The notes under the pieces: model-generated
Told to the model about the DNA's origin: nothing
Database searches by the model: none
The model's input: the letters and a program-made list of their open reading frames with translations, nothing else
Position numbers and translations under genes: made by a program
Part shown: piece by piece, positions 1 through 7,467 of the stretch
How positions within the stretch are numbered: the first letter of the stretch is position 1
How the letters are laid out: each line of letters starts with the position of its first letter
DNA from: Actinobacteria bacterium UBA3028
Lineage (GTDB): Bacteria; Actinomycetota; Actinomycetes; Nanopelagicales; Nanopelagicaceae
Direction: 5' to 3'
Assembly (NCBI GenBank): GCA_002367715.1
Contig: DFDL01000053.1
Span: forward strand, 6,631-26,382
DNA length: 19,752 bases

Positions 1-374
1 GGATCGCGCAGGATGTCCCAAACTGAGCCAACTGCTCCAGCCTTAACATCCCATGCACCAAATACCAGAGTTTTAATTCTAGATTGCACGATTGCGCCAG
101 CACACATGGCGCATGGTTCAAGAGTCACAACGATTGTGTGATTATCTAAGCGCCAAGAGCCACTTGCTTCTCCGGCCTTTCGGATTGCCACTATCTCTGC
201 ATGCGCCGTTGGATCTTTATCAACTTCGCGGCGGTTATGTCCGGTTCCGACAACCTCTCCATGTGAATTCAAAACAATTGCTCCGACTGGGACATCCTCA
301 CTTGCGAGCGCACTTCTTGCAATTTCAATAGCTTGCAACATTGCATCTTCAAATCTATTAGAAATTAATGACAA
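1..374 (-). CDS. tadA: tRNA-specific adenosine deaminase TadA, 3' end cut by window edge
   Basis: This enzyme deaminates the wobble adenosine of tRNA to inosine, so that one tRNA-Arg reads several codons. The visible 124 residues carry the zinc-dependent cytidine/deoxycytidylate deaminase signature: His58-Ala-Glu60 (AHAEIVAI) and the PCAMCAG motif with Cys88 and Cys91. A short C-terminal part, perhaps 25 residues, lies beyond position 1. The chosen start is a TTG at 374, because the conserved N-terminal helix (RFEDAMLQAIEIAR) begins upstream of the first ATG (341), and a stop lies two codons before the TTG. An AAGG sits about ten bases ahead of it, inside the end of the upstream gene. The start is six bases after the stop of the TadA-associated gene, so the two are probably co-transcribed. 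Family assignment is firm; the start is moderately sure. Confidence 0.93.
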   Translation of the reverse strand, partial: MSLISNRFEDAMLQAIEIARSALASEDVPVGAIVLNSHGEVVGTGHNRREVDKDPTAHAEIVAIRKAGEASGSWRLDNHTIVVTLEPCAMCAGAIVQSRIKTLVFGAWDVKAGAVGSVWDILRD

Positions 375-380
375 CGTTTA

Positions 381-836
381 CTAGCCTTCATATAGTTCGG
401 AAAATTGATTTCCAAAACCGAGTTTTGAGGCGATGGCATCTAACTGCTCATCTGGAAATAGTTCAGGATCATCGCAAAGCGCCTCTAACTCCATGGCGTT
501 CATTCCGAGATCTGAAAGGAGATCTACATCGCCTCCTGGTTGCGCCTCATCTTCCTCTTCTGGAAAAGGTAGGTCTAACATGTCAAGCAAATCTGCAGCA
601 AGATCTGATTCGAGCGCAAATGTCACATCACTAATCATCATCTGCATCTGCGATCCAAGGGCTCGGGCAACTATGAAGAAGTCTTCTTCGATTGCAATCA
701 ATGCAATTGCGCCACCATTTGTCGCCTGTGCATTTAGTTGATCCATAATCGCACTTAGATCTCTGCTGTGCGTAAGTTCTGCCACACTCCATCGCCCATC
801 TTCGTGCCACGCAATAATTCCAAAATCTTCAGCCAT
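381..836 (-). CDS. Putative tRNA adenosine deaminase-associated protein
   Basis: A 151-residue acidic protein starting MAEDFGIIAWHEDGRW, with an N-terminal alpha/beta part and a very acidic C-terminal half containing FPEEEDEAQPGG near residues 100-110. It resembles the actinobacterial family annotated as tRNA adenosine deaminase-associated, named only for its constant position before tadA; its biochemical role is unknown to me. The same frame is open upstream to about 1010. The start is set at ATG 836 because a near-perfect Shine-Dalgarno sequence (GGAGGTGATC on the minus strand, 840-849) precedes it at good spacing, and because longer forms would run into upp on the other strand. Operon with tadA, six-base gap. 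Confidence 0.85.
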   Translation of the reverse strand: MAEDFGIIAWHEDGRWSVAELTHSRDLSAIMDQLNAQATNGGAIALIAIEEDFFIVARALGSQMQMMISDVTFALESDLAADLLDMLDLPFPEEEDEAQPGGDVDLLSDLGMNAMELEALCDDPELFPDEQLDAIASKLGFGNQFSELYEG

Positions 837-931
837 TGCGATCACCTCCGAAGTCCTAGATTTGCAGGACTTTATACTGACACTAAAGAGGGCGAGCGAC
901 AAGCCCTTGCGACGCGAGTAAGGTATGAGTC
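837..931. promoter_or_regulatory. Divergent promoter region between the TadA-associated gene and upp
   Basis: This 95-base stretch drives both directions. On the minus strand it holds a strong ribosome binding site at 840-849. A TATAAA-like hexamer on the minus strand and an overlapping TATACT on the plus strand (871-878) are plausible -10 elements; no convincing -35 was found for either. A perfect 7-base inverted repeat lies beside them (listed separately). For upp, an AGG at 921-923 is the likely ribosome binding site. The promoter positions are inferred from motif likeness only. Confidence 0.45.
851..872. repeat. 7-bp inverted repeat in the tadA-partner/upp promoter
   Basis: AAGTCCT at 851-857 is the exact reverse complement of AGGACTT at 866-872, with an 8-base spacer. 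It lies immediately next to the candidate -10 elements and just upstream of the minus-strand ribosome binding site. It could be an operator, or a small hairpin in the leader of the TadA-associated mRNA. The symmetry is seen directly; any function is unknown. Confidence 0.4.
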
Positions 932-1570
932 GTGAAGATTCATGTGGCGAACCATCCATTGCTTGCTCATAAGCTGACTGTGCTCCGCGATGAGAAGACC
1001 AACTCGCCAACTTTTCGCCAATTAACTGAGGAAATTGTTACCTTATTAGCGTATGAGGCAACTCGTGAAGTTCGAACAACTCCTATAACAGTTAAGACGC
1101 CTGTTGCTATGGCCGATGGCGTTGCTCTTGCAAAACCAAGTCCTGTCGTGGTTCCGATTCTGCGTGCTGGATTGGGAATGTTAGAAGGTATGACTAGGTT
1201 AATGCCGACTGCTGAAGTTGGCTTCCTTGGAATGATCCGTAATCATGACACTCTTCAGCCATCGACATATGCGAATCGGTTACCTGAAGATTTGACTGGT
1301 AGACAGTGCTACATACTTGATCCAATGCTTGCAACTGGCGGTACTTTGATTGCGGCAATTAACTATCTATTAAATCTCGGCGCAACCGACATAACAGCAA
1401 TCACAATTTTGGCGGCACCCGAAGGTATCGCCTTGCTAGAAAAAGAATTTGCAGGAAAGAATCTCTCAATAACGATAGTAACTGGCGCGCTTGATGAAAA
1501 ATTAAATGAAAAGGGATACATCGTTCCAGGTCTTGGTGATGCTGGAGATCGACTATATGGGGTTGTGTAA
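932..1570 (+). CDS. upp: Uracil phosphoribosyltransferase
   Basis: It salvages uracil: uracil plus PRPP gives UMP and pyrophosphate, in the cytoplasm. At 212 residues it has the family's usual length. The PRPP-binding loop is clear at residues 130-137 (DPMLATGG), the preceding VVPILRAGLGML stretch (residues 73-84) is typical, and the C-terminal uracil-binding segment GLGDAGDR lies near residues 200-207. The start is a GTG at 932 with AGG at 921-923 as ribosome binding site; the N-terminus (KIHVANHPLLAHKLTVLRD) matches the family from this point. The malic enzyme gene begins three bases after its stop, so the two are probably co-transcribed. Nothing unusual. Confidence 0.96.
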   Translation: MKIHVANHPLLAHKLTVLRDEKTNSPTFRQLTEEIVTLLAYEATREVRTTPITVKTPVAMADGVALAKPSPVVVPILRAGLGMLEGMTRLMPTAEVGFLGMIRNHDTLQPSTYANRLPEDLTGRQCYILDPMLATGGTLIAAINYLLNLGATDITAITILAAPEGIALLEKEFAGKNLSITIVTGALDEKLNEKGYIVPGLGDAGDRLYGVV

Positions 1571-1573
1571 CTA

Positions 1574-2962
1574 ATGGCCTCTACCAGTCCTGGTTATGGA
1601 ATAACTATTCGTGTGGAAGGTCCACCATCTGCCCAGCCTGTAGCTGAAGTTACGACTGCCATTACAGCTGCGGGGGCATCAATTACTGCACTTGATGTTG
1701 TTGAATCTTTCTTAGACCACGTGGTTATTGATGTTACATGTGATGCGATAGATGCTGAACATGCCAAAGCAATTACAGCTTCTATCGAAAGCCACCCAGA
1801 ACTAACTGTTAGAAACGTTAGTGACCGTACTTTTCTTCTGCATCTAGGTGGAAAAATTGAGATCCAGTCAAAAGTTCCACTTAAAACTCGCGATGATCTC
1901 TCTCGCGCCTACACCCCAGGGGTTGCACGAATTTCACAAGCTATTGCGGCCGATAAATCAGATGCACGACGTTTAACTATAAAGAGAAATACTGTTGCAG
2001 TTATTACAGATGGTTCGGCGGTCTTGGGGCTTGGAAATATCGGACCAGAGGCCGCGCTCCCAGTAATGGAGGGAAAGGCCGCGCTCTTTAAACGCTTTGC
2101 TGATGTTGATGCCTGGCCAGTATGCCTAGATACGCAGGATGTTGACGAAATTGTTCGAACTGTTCAAATTATTGCTCCGGTATATGGTGGAATAAATCTT
2201 GAAGACATTTCAGCGCCAAGGTGTTTTGAAATTGAACGGCGATTACGTGATCTCCTTGATATTCCAGTATTCCACGATGATCAGCATGGAACAGCCGTTG
2301 TAGTATTGGCAGCTCTTACAAATGCCCTTAAGTTTGTTCGGAAAAATTTAGGTGATACCAAGATTGTTATGAGCGGGGCTGGCGCAGCGGGTACTGCAAT
2401 TGCAAGATTATTAGTTGCTCAAGGAGCTAAAAATATAATTGGGTTCGATAAGGATGGATTGGTTTCAGAGCACAAAGTGGGCGACGAAGAGATGAGAAGT
2501 TGGTTTGTTGACAACTGCTCACCTGGTAATTTTCGTGGCACTATTTCAGAGGCACTAATTGGCGCCGATATTTTTATTGGTGTAAGTGTCCCAAATGTCA
2601 TAACTGAATTAGATATTATAAAAATGGCAGATAAATCTATTATTTTTGCACTTGCAAATCCTGATCCAGAGATTGATCCGGTAATTGCAAGAAAATATGC
2701 TGCTGTTGTTGCCACTGGCAGAAGTGATCAACCAAACCAGATAAATAATGTTCTAGCCTTTCCGGGAATTTTTAGAGGACTATTGGATGGGCGAATCACA
2801 AAAATTAGCGATCTGATGCTTATTGCGGCAGCTGAAGCGATATCTTCTTGTGTTAGCTCTGAACAGTTAAACGCAAATTTCATTGTTCCAAGCGTTTTTG
2901 ACCCTCAGGTTGTCTCAAAAGTTGCTGAAGCGGTAAAGCTATTAGGAAAAGCTGGAAGCTAA
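1574..2962 (+). CDS. NAD(P)-dependent malic enzyme with N-terminal ACT domain
   Basis: It oxidatively decarboxylates malate to pyruvate and CO2, linking C4 acids from the TCA cycle to pyruvate and reducing power. Of 462 residues, about 8-85 form an ACT-like regulatory domain (GYGITIRVEG at its start), followed by the malic enzyme N-terminal domain with Tyr113 (RAYTPGVA) and catalytic Lys168 (MEGKAALF), metal-site residues around Glu210-Asp211 and the HDDQHGTA motif at 234-241, then the Rossmann domain with GAGAAGTA at 268-275. The ACT-malic enzyme arrangement is known in Actinobacteria and Firmicutes; the ACT ligand is not predictable here. It follows upp after three bases. It could usefully drain succinate or malate made by the catabolic genes downstream, but that is inference. 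Cofactor choice is not decided from sequence. Confidence 0.93.
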   Translation: MASTSPGYGITIRVEGPPSAQPVAEVTTAITAAGASITALDVVESFLDHVVIDVTCDAIDAEHAKAITASIESHPELTVRNVSDRTFLLHLGGKIEIQSKVPLKTRDDLSRAYTPGVARISQAIAADKSDARRLTIKRNTVAVITDGSAVLGLGNIGPEAALPVMEGKAALFKRFADVDAWPVCLDTQDVDEIVRTVQIIAPVYGGINLEDISAPRCFEIERRLRDLLDIPVFHDDQHGTAVVVLAALTNALKFVRKNLGDTKIVMSGAGAAGTAIARLLVAQGAKNIIGFDKDGLVSEHKVGDEEMRSWFVDNCSPGNFRGTISEALIGADIFIGVSVPNVITELDIIKMADKSIIFALANPDPEIDPVIARKYAAVVATGRSDQPNQINNVLAFPGIFRGLLDGRITKISDLMLIAAAEAISSCVSSEQLNANFIVPSVFDPQVVSKVAEAVKLLGKAGS

Positions 2963-2966
2963 AAAA

Positions 2967-3923
2967 TCATCTCTTAAAGAGACTGGATTGACCACCAGTC
3001 AATACCCCTAAGTAGGCGATTGCAATACCTAAGACAAGGTACCAAGAGACAGTATTACCATTAGTGGGTGAGAAAATATCAATTAACAGCGAACCTACCA
3101 ACGTTCCCCCGACGCTAAATAGTGTAAAAGTTAAGACTCCTAAGTGCTGCACAATGGTAGAAGTAAACGCAATATAAATGACACCGATGGTTCCTCCAGA
3201 ATAAATCCACCATGGGCCGCTAGGTAGTGCAACTATTGCATCACCTTTAAAAAGAAGTAGTGCAAATAACAGGATCACCAATGTGGACGTTCCCATAAAG
3301 AAATTTAGAAACGATGTAGTGAAGCTTGCCTTTGTATGCTCGTTTATCTGGCCATTTAGAGCTCTTTGGATGCCAACAAGGACTCCGGCAAGTGTTGCTA
3401 ACACAAGAGCGAAAATTGAGAAGGAGACAATTGAAATACGATCGAGCGCCGAAATAAAAACTGCAAAAACAGTTATTCCTGCAGAAGCTACGCGCCTTTT
3501 AGATATTAATTTTTTGCCCCCGCCGGTTAATCCAATACGATCAACTACGAGTGAGGTTGCAGTCTGACCAGCAATTGATGCTACTGAATACAGAGCAACC
3601 CCGATTAGTGGTACTACTTGAGTTTGTAGCGCTACGAAGCTTCCACCCAGAACTCCTGCAAACAATCGCCACCTCGGTAATTCTTTAGTCTTAATAGCAA
3701 GCCGTAAGTTCCGTATTCCCACTTTAATTTGCCGATTAAATGGAGCAATAATGGAAATTACAATTAATCCTGATCCAAATGAGACTAAAGCAGCTTGCGT
3801 ACTGTTGCCAAGTAGGTTTGAGAGTTCCCCATTTGCTCTCGATTGCAATGCAATCATAAAACCAGAAATTGCTGCTAGTACTTCAAGTCGAGCGATGTGT
3901 GAAAATGATCGATTAATTTTCAA
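2967..3923 (-). CDS. DMT-superfamily transporter, YdcZ (DUF606) type, two repeats
   Basis: A 318-residue integral membrane protein with about ten hydrophobic helices in two tandem halves. Each half opens with the YdcZ-type pattern: an NGE motif near residue 31 (LQSRANGELSNLLG) and a matching NGQ near residue 192 (IQRALNGQINEHTK). The substrate is unknown; members are annotated as drug/metabolite transporters without proof. It overlaps the upstream ABC-F gene by 11 bases. The start is uncertain: the frame opens with a TTG at 3923, but the only good ribosome binding sequence (GAGGAG) sits one base ahead of it, which is too close. A slightly later non-ATG start is possible. The stop is four bases from the convergent malic enzyme stop. 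Confidence 0.85.
   Translation of the reverse strand: MKINRSFSHIARLEVLAAISGFMIALQSRANGELSNLLGNSTQAALVSFGSGLIVISIIAPFNRQIKVGIRNLRLAIKTKELPRWRLFAGVLGGSFVALQTQVVPLIGVALYSVASIAGQTATSLVVDRIGLTGGGKKLISKRRVASAGITVFAVFISALDRISIVSFSIFALVLATLAGVLVGIQRALNGQINEHTKASFTTSFLNFFMGTSTLVILLFALLLFKGDAIVALPSGPWWIYSGGTIGVIYIAFTSTIVQHLGVLTFTLFSVGGTLVGSLLIDIFSPTNGNTVSWYLVLGIAIAYLGVLTGGQSSLFKR
2981..3000. repeat. Inverted repeat near the malic enzyme/transporter convergence
   Basis: GACTGG (2981-2986) and CCAGTC (2995-3000) form a perfect 6-bp stem with an 8-base loop, inside the 3' end of the transporter gene. A smaller symmetric TCTCTT/AAGAGA element lies just to its left, at about 2969-2982, and on the minus strand this is followed by a run of six T. 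Together they could slow or end transcription at a convergent junction that otherwise has only four free bases. Neither is a strong intrinsic terminator. Confidence 0.3.
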
Positions 3924-5703
3924 GCTCCTCTAGTTTAGAAGTCTCCATTAGCCATAGCTCTTCGGCTTCAACCTTCTTGGCAACAGCATTCGTTAATTCT
4001 CCCATAACTTCAAGTAGCTTTAGATGATCGAAGGCTAATTCAACTTGCTTGCTTTCTAGTTCAGAGATCTCTATCTCCAACTTCGAAATTTGTCGCTCAT
4101 ATTTTGCAATTTCACGCTTACTATCTCGGATTGCAACAATATTGGACCCATTAGATTTAACTGAAGAATTTAACAGAACATTTGTTACTGGTCGCAAATT
4201 ATTTCGAAGTGTCAAATATTGTTCGATACCGCCGGGCAAATCTGATAATTTTCTATCTCCTAGTAATCCAACAAATCGATCGCACACTCTCTCTAGAAAG
4301 TATCTATCATGTGAAATAACAAGTAAGGTGCCACCAAAAGAGTCCAATAAATCTTCCAGCGCTGTGAGTGTTTCAACATCGAAATCATTTGTTGGCTCAT
4401 CCAAAAGTAATACATTTGGGCTATCCATGAGTAAGCGAGTCAGTTGTAGTCTCCTTCTCTCGCCGCCAGATAGATCACCAACGGGAGTCCACTGTAAATC
4501 AGTGTCAAATCCGAGTTTTTCGCAGAGTTGACTGGCAGATAATTCTTTCCCATTTCCAAGTTGCACCTGGTTAGCAATCTTTTCTACAGCTTCAAGTACG
4601 CGCCACGTTGGGTCTAACTCCTCAAGATGTTGTGAAAGAAAGGCAGCTTTAACAGTTACACCTGTAGTTATTTTTCCAGCTGAAGCCAATACTTGGCCCA
4701 ATAGTGCCCTTACTAGCGTGGTTTTACCCGCTCCATTTATGCCAACTATTCCAATGCGGTCACCTGGGCCGATATTCCAGTAAAGATTCTCTAAAATTAA
4801 CTTCTCACCGGCGCTAATCGTTGCCTGATGAATTTCAAAAACTGTATTTCCCAATCTATTTGCTGCGAAATTCAATAGCTCAGTCTCATTCCTTGGAGGT
4901 GGCTCGTTGGCTATCAAGGTATTCGCAGCATCAATTCGAAACTTTGGTTTAGCTGTTCGTGCTGGAGCACCTCTCCGTAACCAGGCTAACTCTTTGCGAA
5001 TCAACGCATTTCGCTTGCGGTCTTCAACCGTATTTTGTCGGCCGCGCTCAGCCTTTGAGAGAACATAGGCTGAATATCCACCTTCATAGGTCAAAATATT
5101 TCCCTCTACCACTTCCCAAATTTGATCTGCAATTTCGTCCAAGAACCAACGATCGTGAGTAATAACTATTACAGCAACTTTCTTCAAACTCTTTAAATAT
5201 TCTGCGAGCCACGAGACACCCTCAATATCTAAGTGGTTGGTGGGTTCATCAAGTAAAAGTAAATCAAAATCGCCAATCAGCAGCTTCGCAAGATTGACTC
5301 GCCGACGCTCACCTCCAGATAGGGTGACGATTTTCCTGGAGAAAAGCTCTTCATTGATTCCACCAAATAATCCTGTTAATACTTCACGAATTCTTGTATC
5401 CCTCGCCCATTCATGAAGTATTGAATTGCCAAGTACCACTTCACGAACCGTCAAATTTTCTTCAGCTAAATCCCTTTGATTTAAGAATCCGATATTCGTA
5501 CTTCCAGCTTTTGAAATTCTTCCAGAATCGGGCTCTTCGATTCCAGCCATGATTTTGAGTAAAGTACTTTTGCCGTCGCCATTTCGACCGACAATTCCGA
5601 TTCGATCAGCTTCATTAACACCAAGTGAGACGCCATCCAAAAGCGCTCGGATATCAAAGGCTTTGGTTACAGCCTCAAGATTCAAAAGATTGCGCTTGGC
5701 CAC
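3913..5703 (-). CDS. ABC-F family ATPase, Uup-like, with C-terminal coiled coil
   Basis: A soluble protein of 596 residues with two ABC ATPase domains and no membrane segment. Domain 1: Walker A 39-46 (GRNGDGKS), signature LSGGE 127-131, Walker B DEPTNHLD 151-158. A basic linker follows, about 215-300. Domain 2: Walker A 320-327 (GINGAGKT), LSGGE 410-414, Walker B DEPTNDFD 434-441. The end, about 530-596, is charged and heptad-like and probably a coiled coil. ABC-F proteins act on ribosomes; the EPTNDFD form and C-terminal coiled coil are typical of the Uup branch, though resistance-type roles cannot be excluded. The start is a GTG at 5703 without a ribosome binding site, but with a TAGTCT hexamer six bases upstream, which fits a leaderless transcript. 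It overlaps the following transporter gene by 11 bases. Confidence 0.92.
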   Translation of the reverse strand: MAKRNLLNLEAVTKAFDIRALLDGVSLGVNEADRIGIVGRNGDGKSTLLKIMAGIEEPDSGRISKAGSTNIGFLNQRDLAEENLTVREVVLGNSILHEWARDTRIREVLTGLFGGINEELFSRKIVTLSGGERRRVNLAKLLIGDFDLLLLDEPTNHLDIEGVSWLAEYLKSLKKVAVIVITHDRWFLDEIADQIWEVVEGNILTYEGGYSAYVLSKAERGRQNTVEDRKRNALIRKELAWLRRGAPARTAKPKFRIDAANTLIANEPPPRNETELLNFAANRLGNTVFEIHQATISAGEKLILENLYWNIGPGDRIGIVGINGAGKTTLVRALLGQVLASAGKITTGVTVKAAFLSQHLEELDPTWRVLEAVEKIANQVQLGNGKELSASQLCEKLGFDTDLQWTPVGDLSGGERRRLQLTRLLMDSPNVLLLDEPTNDFDVETLTALEDLLDSFGGTLLVISHDRYFLERVCDRFVGLLGDRKLSDLPGGIEQYLTLRNNLRPVTNVLLNSSVKSNGSNIVAIRDSKREIAKYERQISKLEIEISELESKQVELAFDHLKLLEVMGELTNAVAKKVEAEELWLMETSKLEELEN

Positions 5704-5739
5704 TGCGCAAGACTATTTGACTATTGCTACAGTACGAAC
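5704..5739. promoter_or_regulatory. 36-bp divergent promoter, ABC-F / kynureninase, probably leaderless both ways
   Basis: Neither flanking start codon has a Shine-Dalgarno sequence. Each is preceded, with exactly six bases between, by a TANNNT hexamer: TACAGT (5728-5733) before the kynureninase ATG, and TAGTCT on the minus strand before the ABC-F GTG. This is the spacing expected when transcription starts at the first base of the start codon, as is common in Actinobacteria. GACTATT occurs twice in direct repeat (5711-5717 and 5719-5725), and TATTTGACTAT (5714-5724) recurs at the right end of the window. Motifs are seen; promoter use is inference. Confidence 0.5.
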
Positions 5740-7014
5740 ATGAGGGTAACTGACAGGCAATATGCCATCAATCTTGACTCCCAAGATCCCCTTGGAAAAT
5801 TCCGTTCTGAGTTTGTAATTCAAGACCCTGAAATTTGTTATCTAGACGGTAACTCGCTTGGCCGACTACCTAAAAGAACAATCACAGCTATTAATAAATA
5901 TTTGATGGAGGATTGGGGGGCGAAGGTCGTCGAAGGTTGGGGTGAATGGATGGAAGAACCCTTCAAAACTGGGGATTTATTAGGTCGTTCGACACTTGGC
6001 GCTGCTCCTGGACAAGTATTGGTAACTGACACGACTTCTGTGAATTTTTATCAACTAGTAGGTGCGGCACTTGCCGCCAGGCCAGGACGAAAAACGATAA
6101 TTACAGATGTCGCAAATTTTCCAACTGATCGATATATCTTGCAAGGTTTTGCCAAAGAGCACGGTCTAAATTTAATCACTATCAACAATGAAGACCCTAC
6201 AATTTCAGAACATGAGCGGATTACACCAGAATTATTGGAGAAATATTTAAATGATGACGTGGCATTTGTTACATTTGAAATAATTCAATACCGAGCTGGT
6301 TCGCGCAATGATATTAAGGCGATTACCGAACTTGCCCGCAAATATGGCGCTTTCACAATCTGGGATTGTAGCCACGCGATTGGTGCACTTGATTTACAAT
6401 TCGACGCTGACCATATTGATCTTGCCGTTGGTTGCACTTATAAATTTGGTAGCGCAGGTCCTGGCGCACCTGGTTGGCTATATGTTGCGAAGAATATTCA
6501 AAATGAACTTCAGGTGCCGATTCAGGGTTGGCATGCTCAGAGAAATCAATTTGACATGGGTCCGATTTTTGAAAAAGCAGAAGGTTTGGCTGGATTTCAA
6601 ATTGCTACTCCTTCAATAATTGCCCTCCGCTCAGTTCAAAGTTCATTTGGAATTATTGAAGAAGCAGGAATAACAAAAATTGAGAATAAGTGTGCGACTG
6701 GAACGCAGATGATGATTGATCTTTTTGATGCCTGGCTCGCACCACTTGGATTCACCTTGAATACGCCTAGAGACCCAAAGATGCGTGGCGGCCATATTTC
6801 ACTTGTTCACCCAGAAGGAAAACGGATTGCATTTGCGCTCCGTAAATTTGCAAATGTAATTCCAGATTATCGAGCACCAAATTCAGTTAGGTTAGCGATT
6901 TCACCACTGCAGAATTCCTACGTAGAAATTTGGGACGGTTTTCAGAGATTAAGAGACCTAGTCGCGAACAAGGAATATGAAAAGATTTCAGATACAAATA
7001 CCAAGGTCACTTAA
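5740..7014 (+). CDS. kynU: Kynureninase
   Basis: A PLP-dependent hydrolase that splits L-kynurenine into anthranilate and L-alanine. It has 424 residues, the usual size. Family marks: YLDGNSLGRLPK at 34-45, TDVANFPTDRY at 122-132, the PLP-binding WDCSHAIGA at 208-216 with Asp209, and the Schiff-base lysine Lys235 in CTYKFGSAGPGAPGWLYV. Most kynureninases read YLNGGPGAPAF after that lysine, so the Phe-Gly-Ser form here is a small variation that might affect substrate choice (kynurenine versus 3-hydroxykynurenine). No ribosome binding site; leaderless start likely. With the tryptophan dioxygenase at 18152-18862 and the 2-aminobenzoate-type CoA ligase at 8225-9814 it suggests a tryptophan-to-anthraniloyl-CoA route. 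Its stop directly abuts the convergent mutase small-subunit stop. Confidence 0.93.
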   Translation: MRVTDRQYAINLDSQDPLGKFRSEFVIQDPEICYLDGNSLGRLPKRTITAINKYLMEDWGAKVVEGWGEWMEEPFKTGDLLGRSTLGAAPGQVLVTDTTSVNFYQLVGAALAARPGRKTIITDVANFPTDRYILQGFAKEHGLNLITINNEDPTISEHERITPELLEKYLNDDVAFVTFEIIQYRAGSRNDIKAITELARKYGAFTIWDCSHAIGALDLQFDADHIDLAVGCTYKFGSAGPGAPGWLYVAKNIQNELQVPIQGWHAQRNQFDMGPIFEKAEGLAGFQIATPSIIALRSVQSSFGIIEEAGITKIENKCATGTQMMIDLFDAWLAPLGFTLNTPRDPKMRGGHISLVHPEGKRIAFALRKFANVIPDYRAPNSVRLAISPLQNSYVEIWDGFQRLRDLVANKEYEKISDTNTKVT

Positions 7015-7425
7015 TTAAGCTACCACTGCATTTTTAAGCCAAGATATTATCTCAACTGTTGGCGTGCCTGGTGTAAATATTTCGCCAACACCTATTTCTT
7101 TAAGAGCGATTTTGTCTGCTTCAGGAATAATCCCACCACCAAAAACTACGATGCTCTCAGCCTTATTTTCGTGCAATAGTTTCATTATGCGAGTAAAAAT
7201 TGTCATATGTGCGCCAGAAAGAATTGAAAGTCCTATTGCTTGTACATCTTCTTGTATTGCTGTCGCAATTATTTGTTCTGGACTTTGATGAAGTCCGGTA
7301 TAGATTACTTCGAATCCCGCATCTCGTAGCGCCCTAGCCACAACCTTGGCTCCCCGGTCATGTCCATCTAGGCCAGGCTTTGCAACTACAACTCGAATTG
7401 GGGTCGAATGGGATGTCTCAGACAT
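7015..7425 (-). CDS. Acyl-CoA mutase, small cobalamin-binding subunit
   Basis: A 136-residue B12-binding domain with the base-off/His-on signature: Asp20-x-His22-x-x-Gly25 (DGHDRG), where His22 would ligate cobalt from below, then S-x-L at 67-69 (SILSG) and the glycine-rich GGGIIP at 96-101. The length is that of stand-alone small subunits of methylmalonyl- or isobutyryl-CoA-type mutases. The large subunit is encoded 2.4 kb away at 9811-11304, so the two halves lie in different transcription units. The ATG at 7425 has only a too-close GGGG before it, but TAAGTT sits six bases upstream, fitting a leaderless message. The gene is divergent from meaB, whose product protects such mutases. Domain assignment is firm; the substrate is not determined by this subunit. 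Confidence 0.94.
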   Translation of the reverse strand: MSETSHSTPIRVVVAKPGLDGHDRGAKVVARALRDAGFEVIYTGLHQSPEQIIATAIQEDVQAIGLSILSGAHMTIFTRIMKLLHENKAESIVVFGGGIIPEADKIALKEIGVGEIFTPGTPTVEIISWLKNAVVA

Positions 7426-7467
7426 AGCCCCAACTTATCATGAGAAATATGTCGTAGGGTTTGTCAT
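7426..7467. promoter_or_regulatory. 42-bp divergent promoter, mutase small subunit / meaB
   Basis: On the minus strand TAAGTT (7432-7437) lies six bases before the mutase subunit ATG. On the plus strand TAGGGT (7455-7460) lies seven bases before the meaB ATG; this one could equally be read as a weak AGGG ribosome binding site. No B12 riboswitch fits in so short a space, so cobalamin control at this point is not supported. Confidence 0.45.

Noticed and set aside
433..741. Open frame on the plus strand opposite the TadA-associated gene (102 codons, serine-rich)
   Set aside because: It is the antisense shadow of an acidic coding region, has no ribosome binding site and resembles no family; the minus-strand gene has a strong Shine-Dalgarno sequence.
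837..1010. N-terminal extension of the TadA-associated protein to 1010
   Set aside because: It would overlap upp and its start; the near-perfect ribosome binding site at 840-849 fixes the start at 836.
3913..5703. ABC transporter ATPase working with the adjacent membrane protein
   Set aside because: The two tandem ABC domains with linker and coiled coil are ABC-F, which are not transport subunits, and the neighbour is a DMT-type secondary carrier that needs no ATPase.
7426..7467. Cobalamin riboswitch upstream of the mutase small subunit or meaB
   Set aside because: Only 42 bases are available and the starts look leaderless; no B12-box-like sequence is visible.
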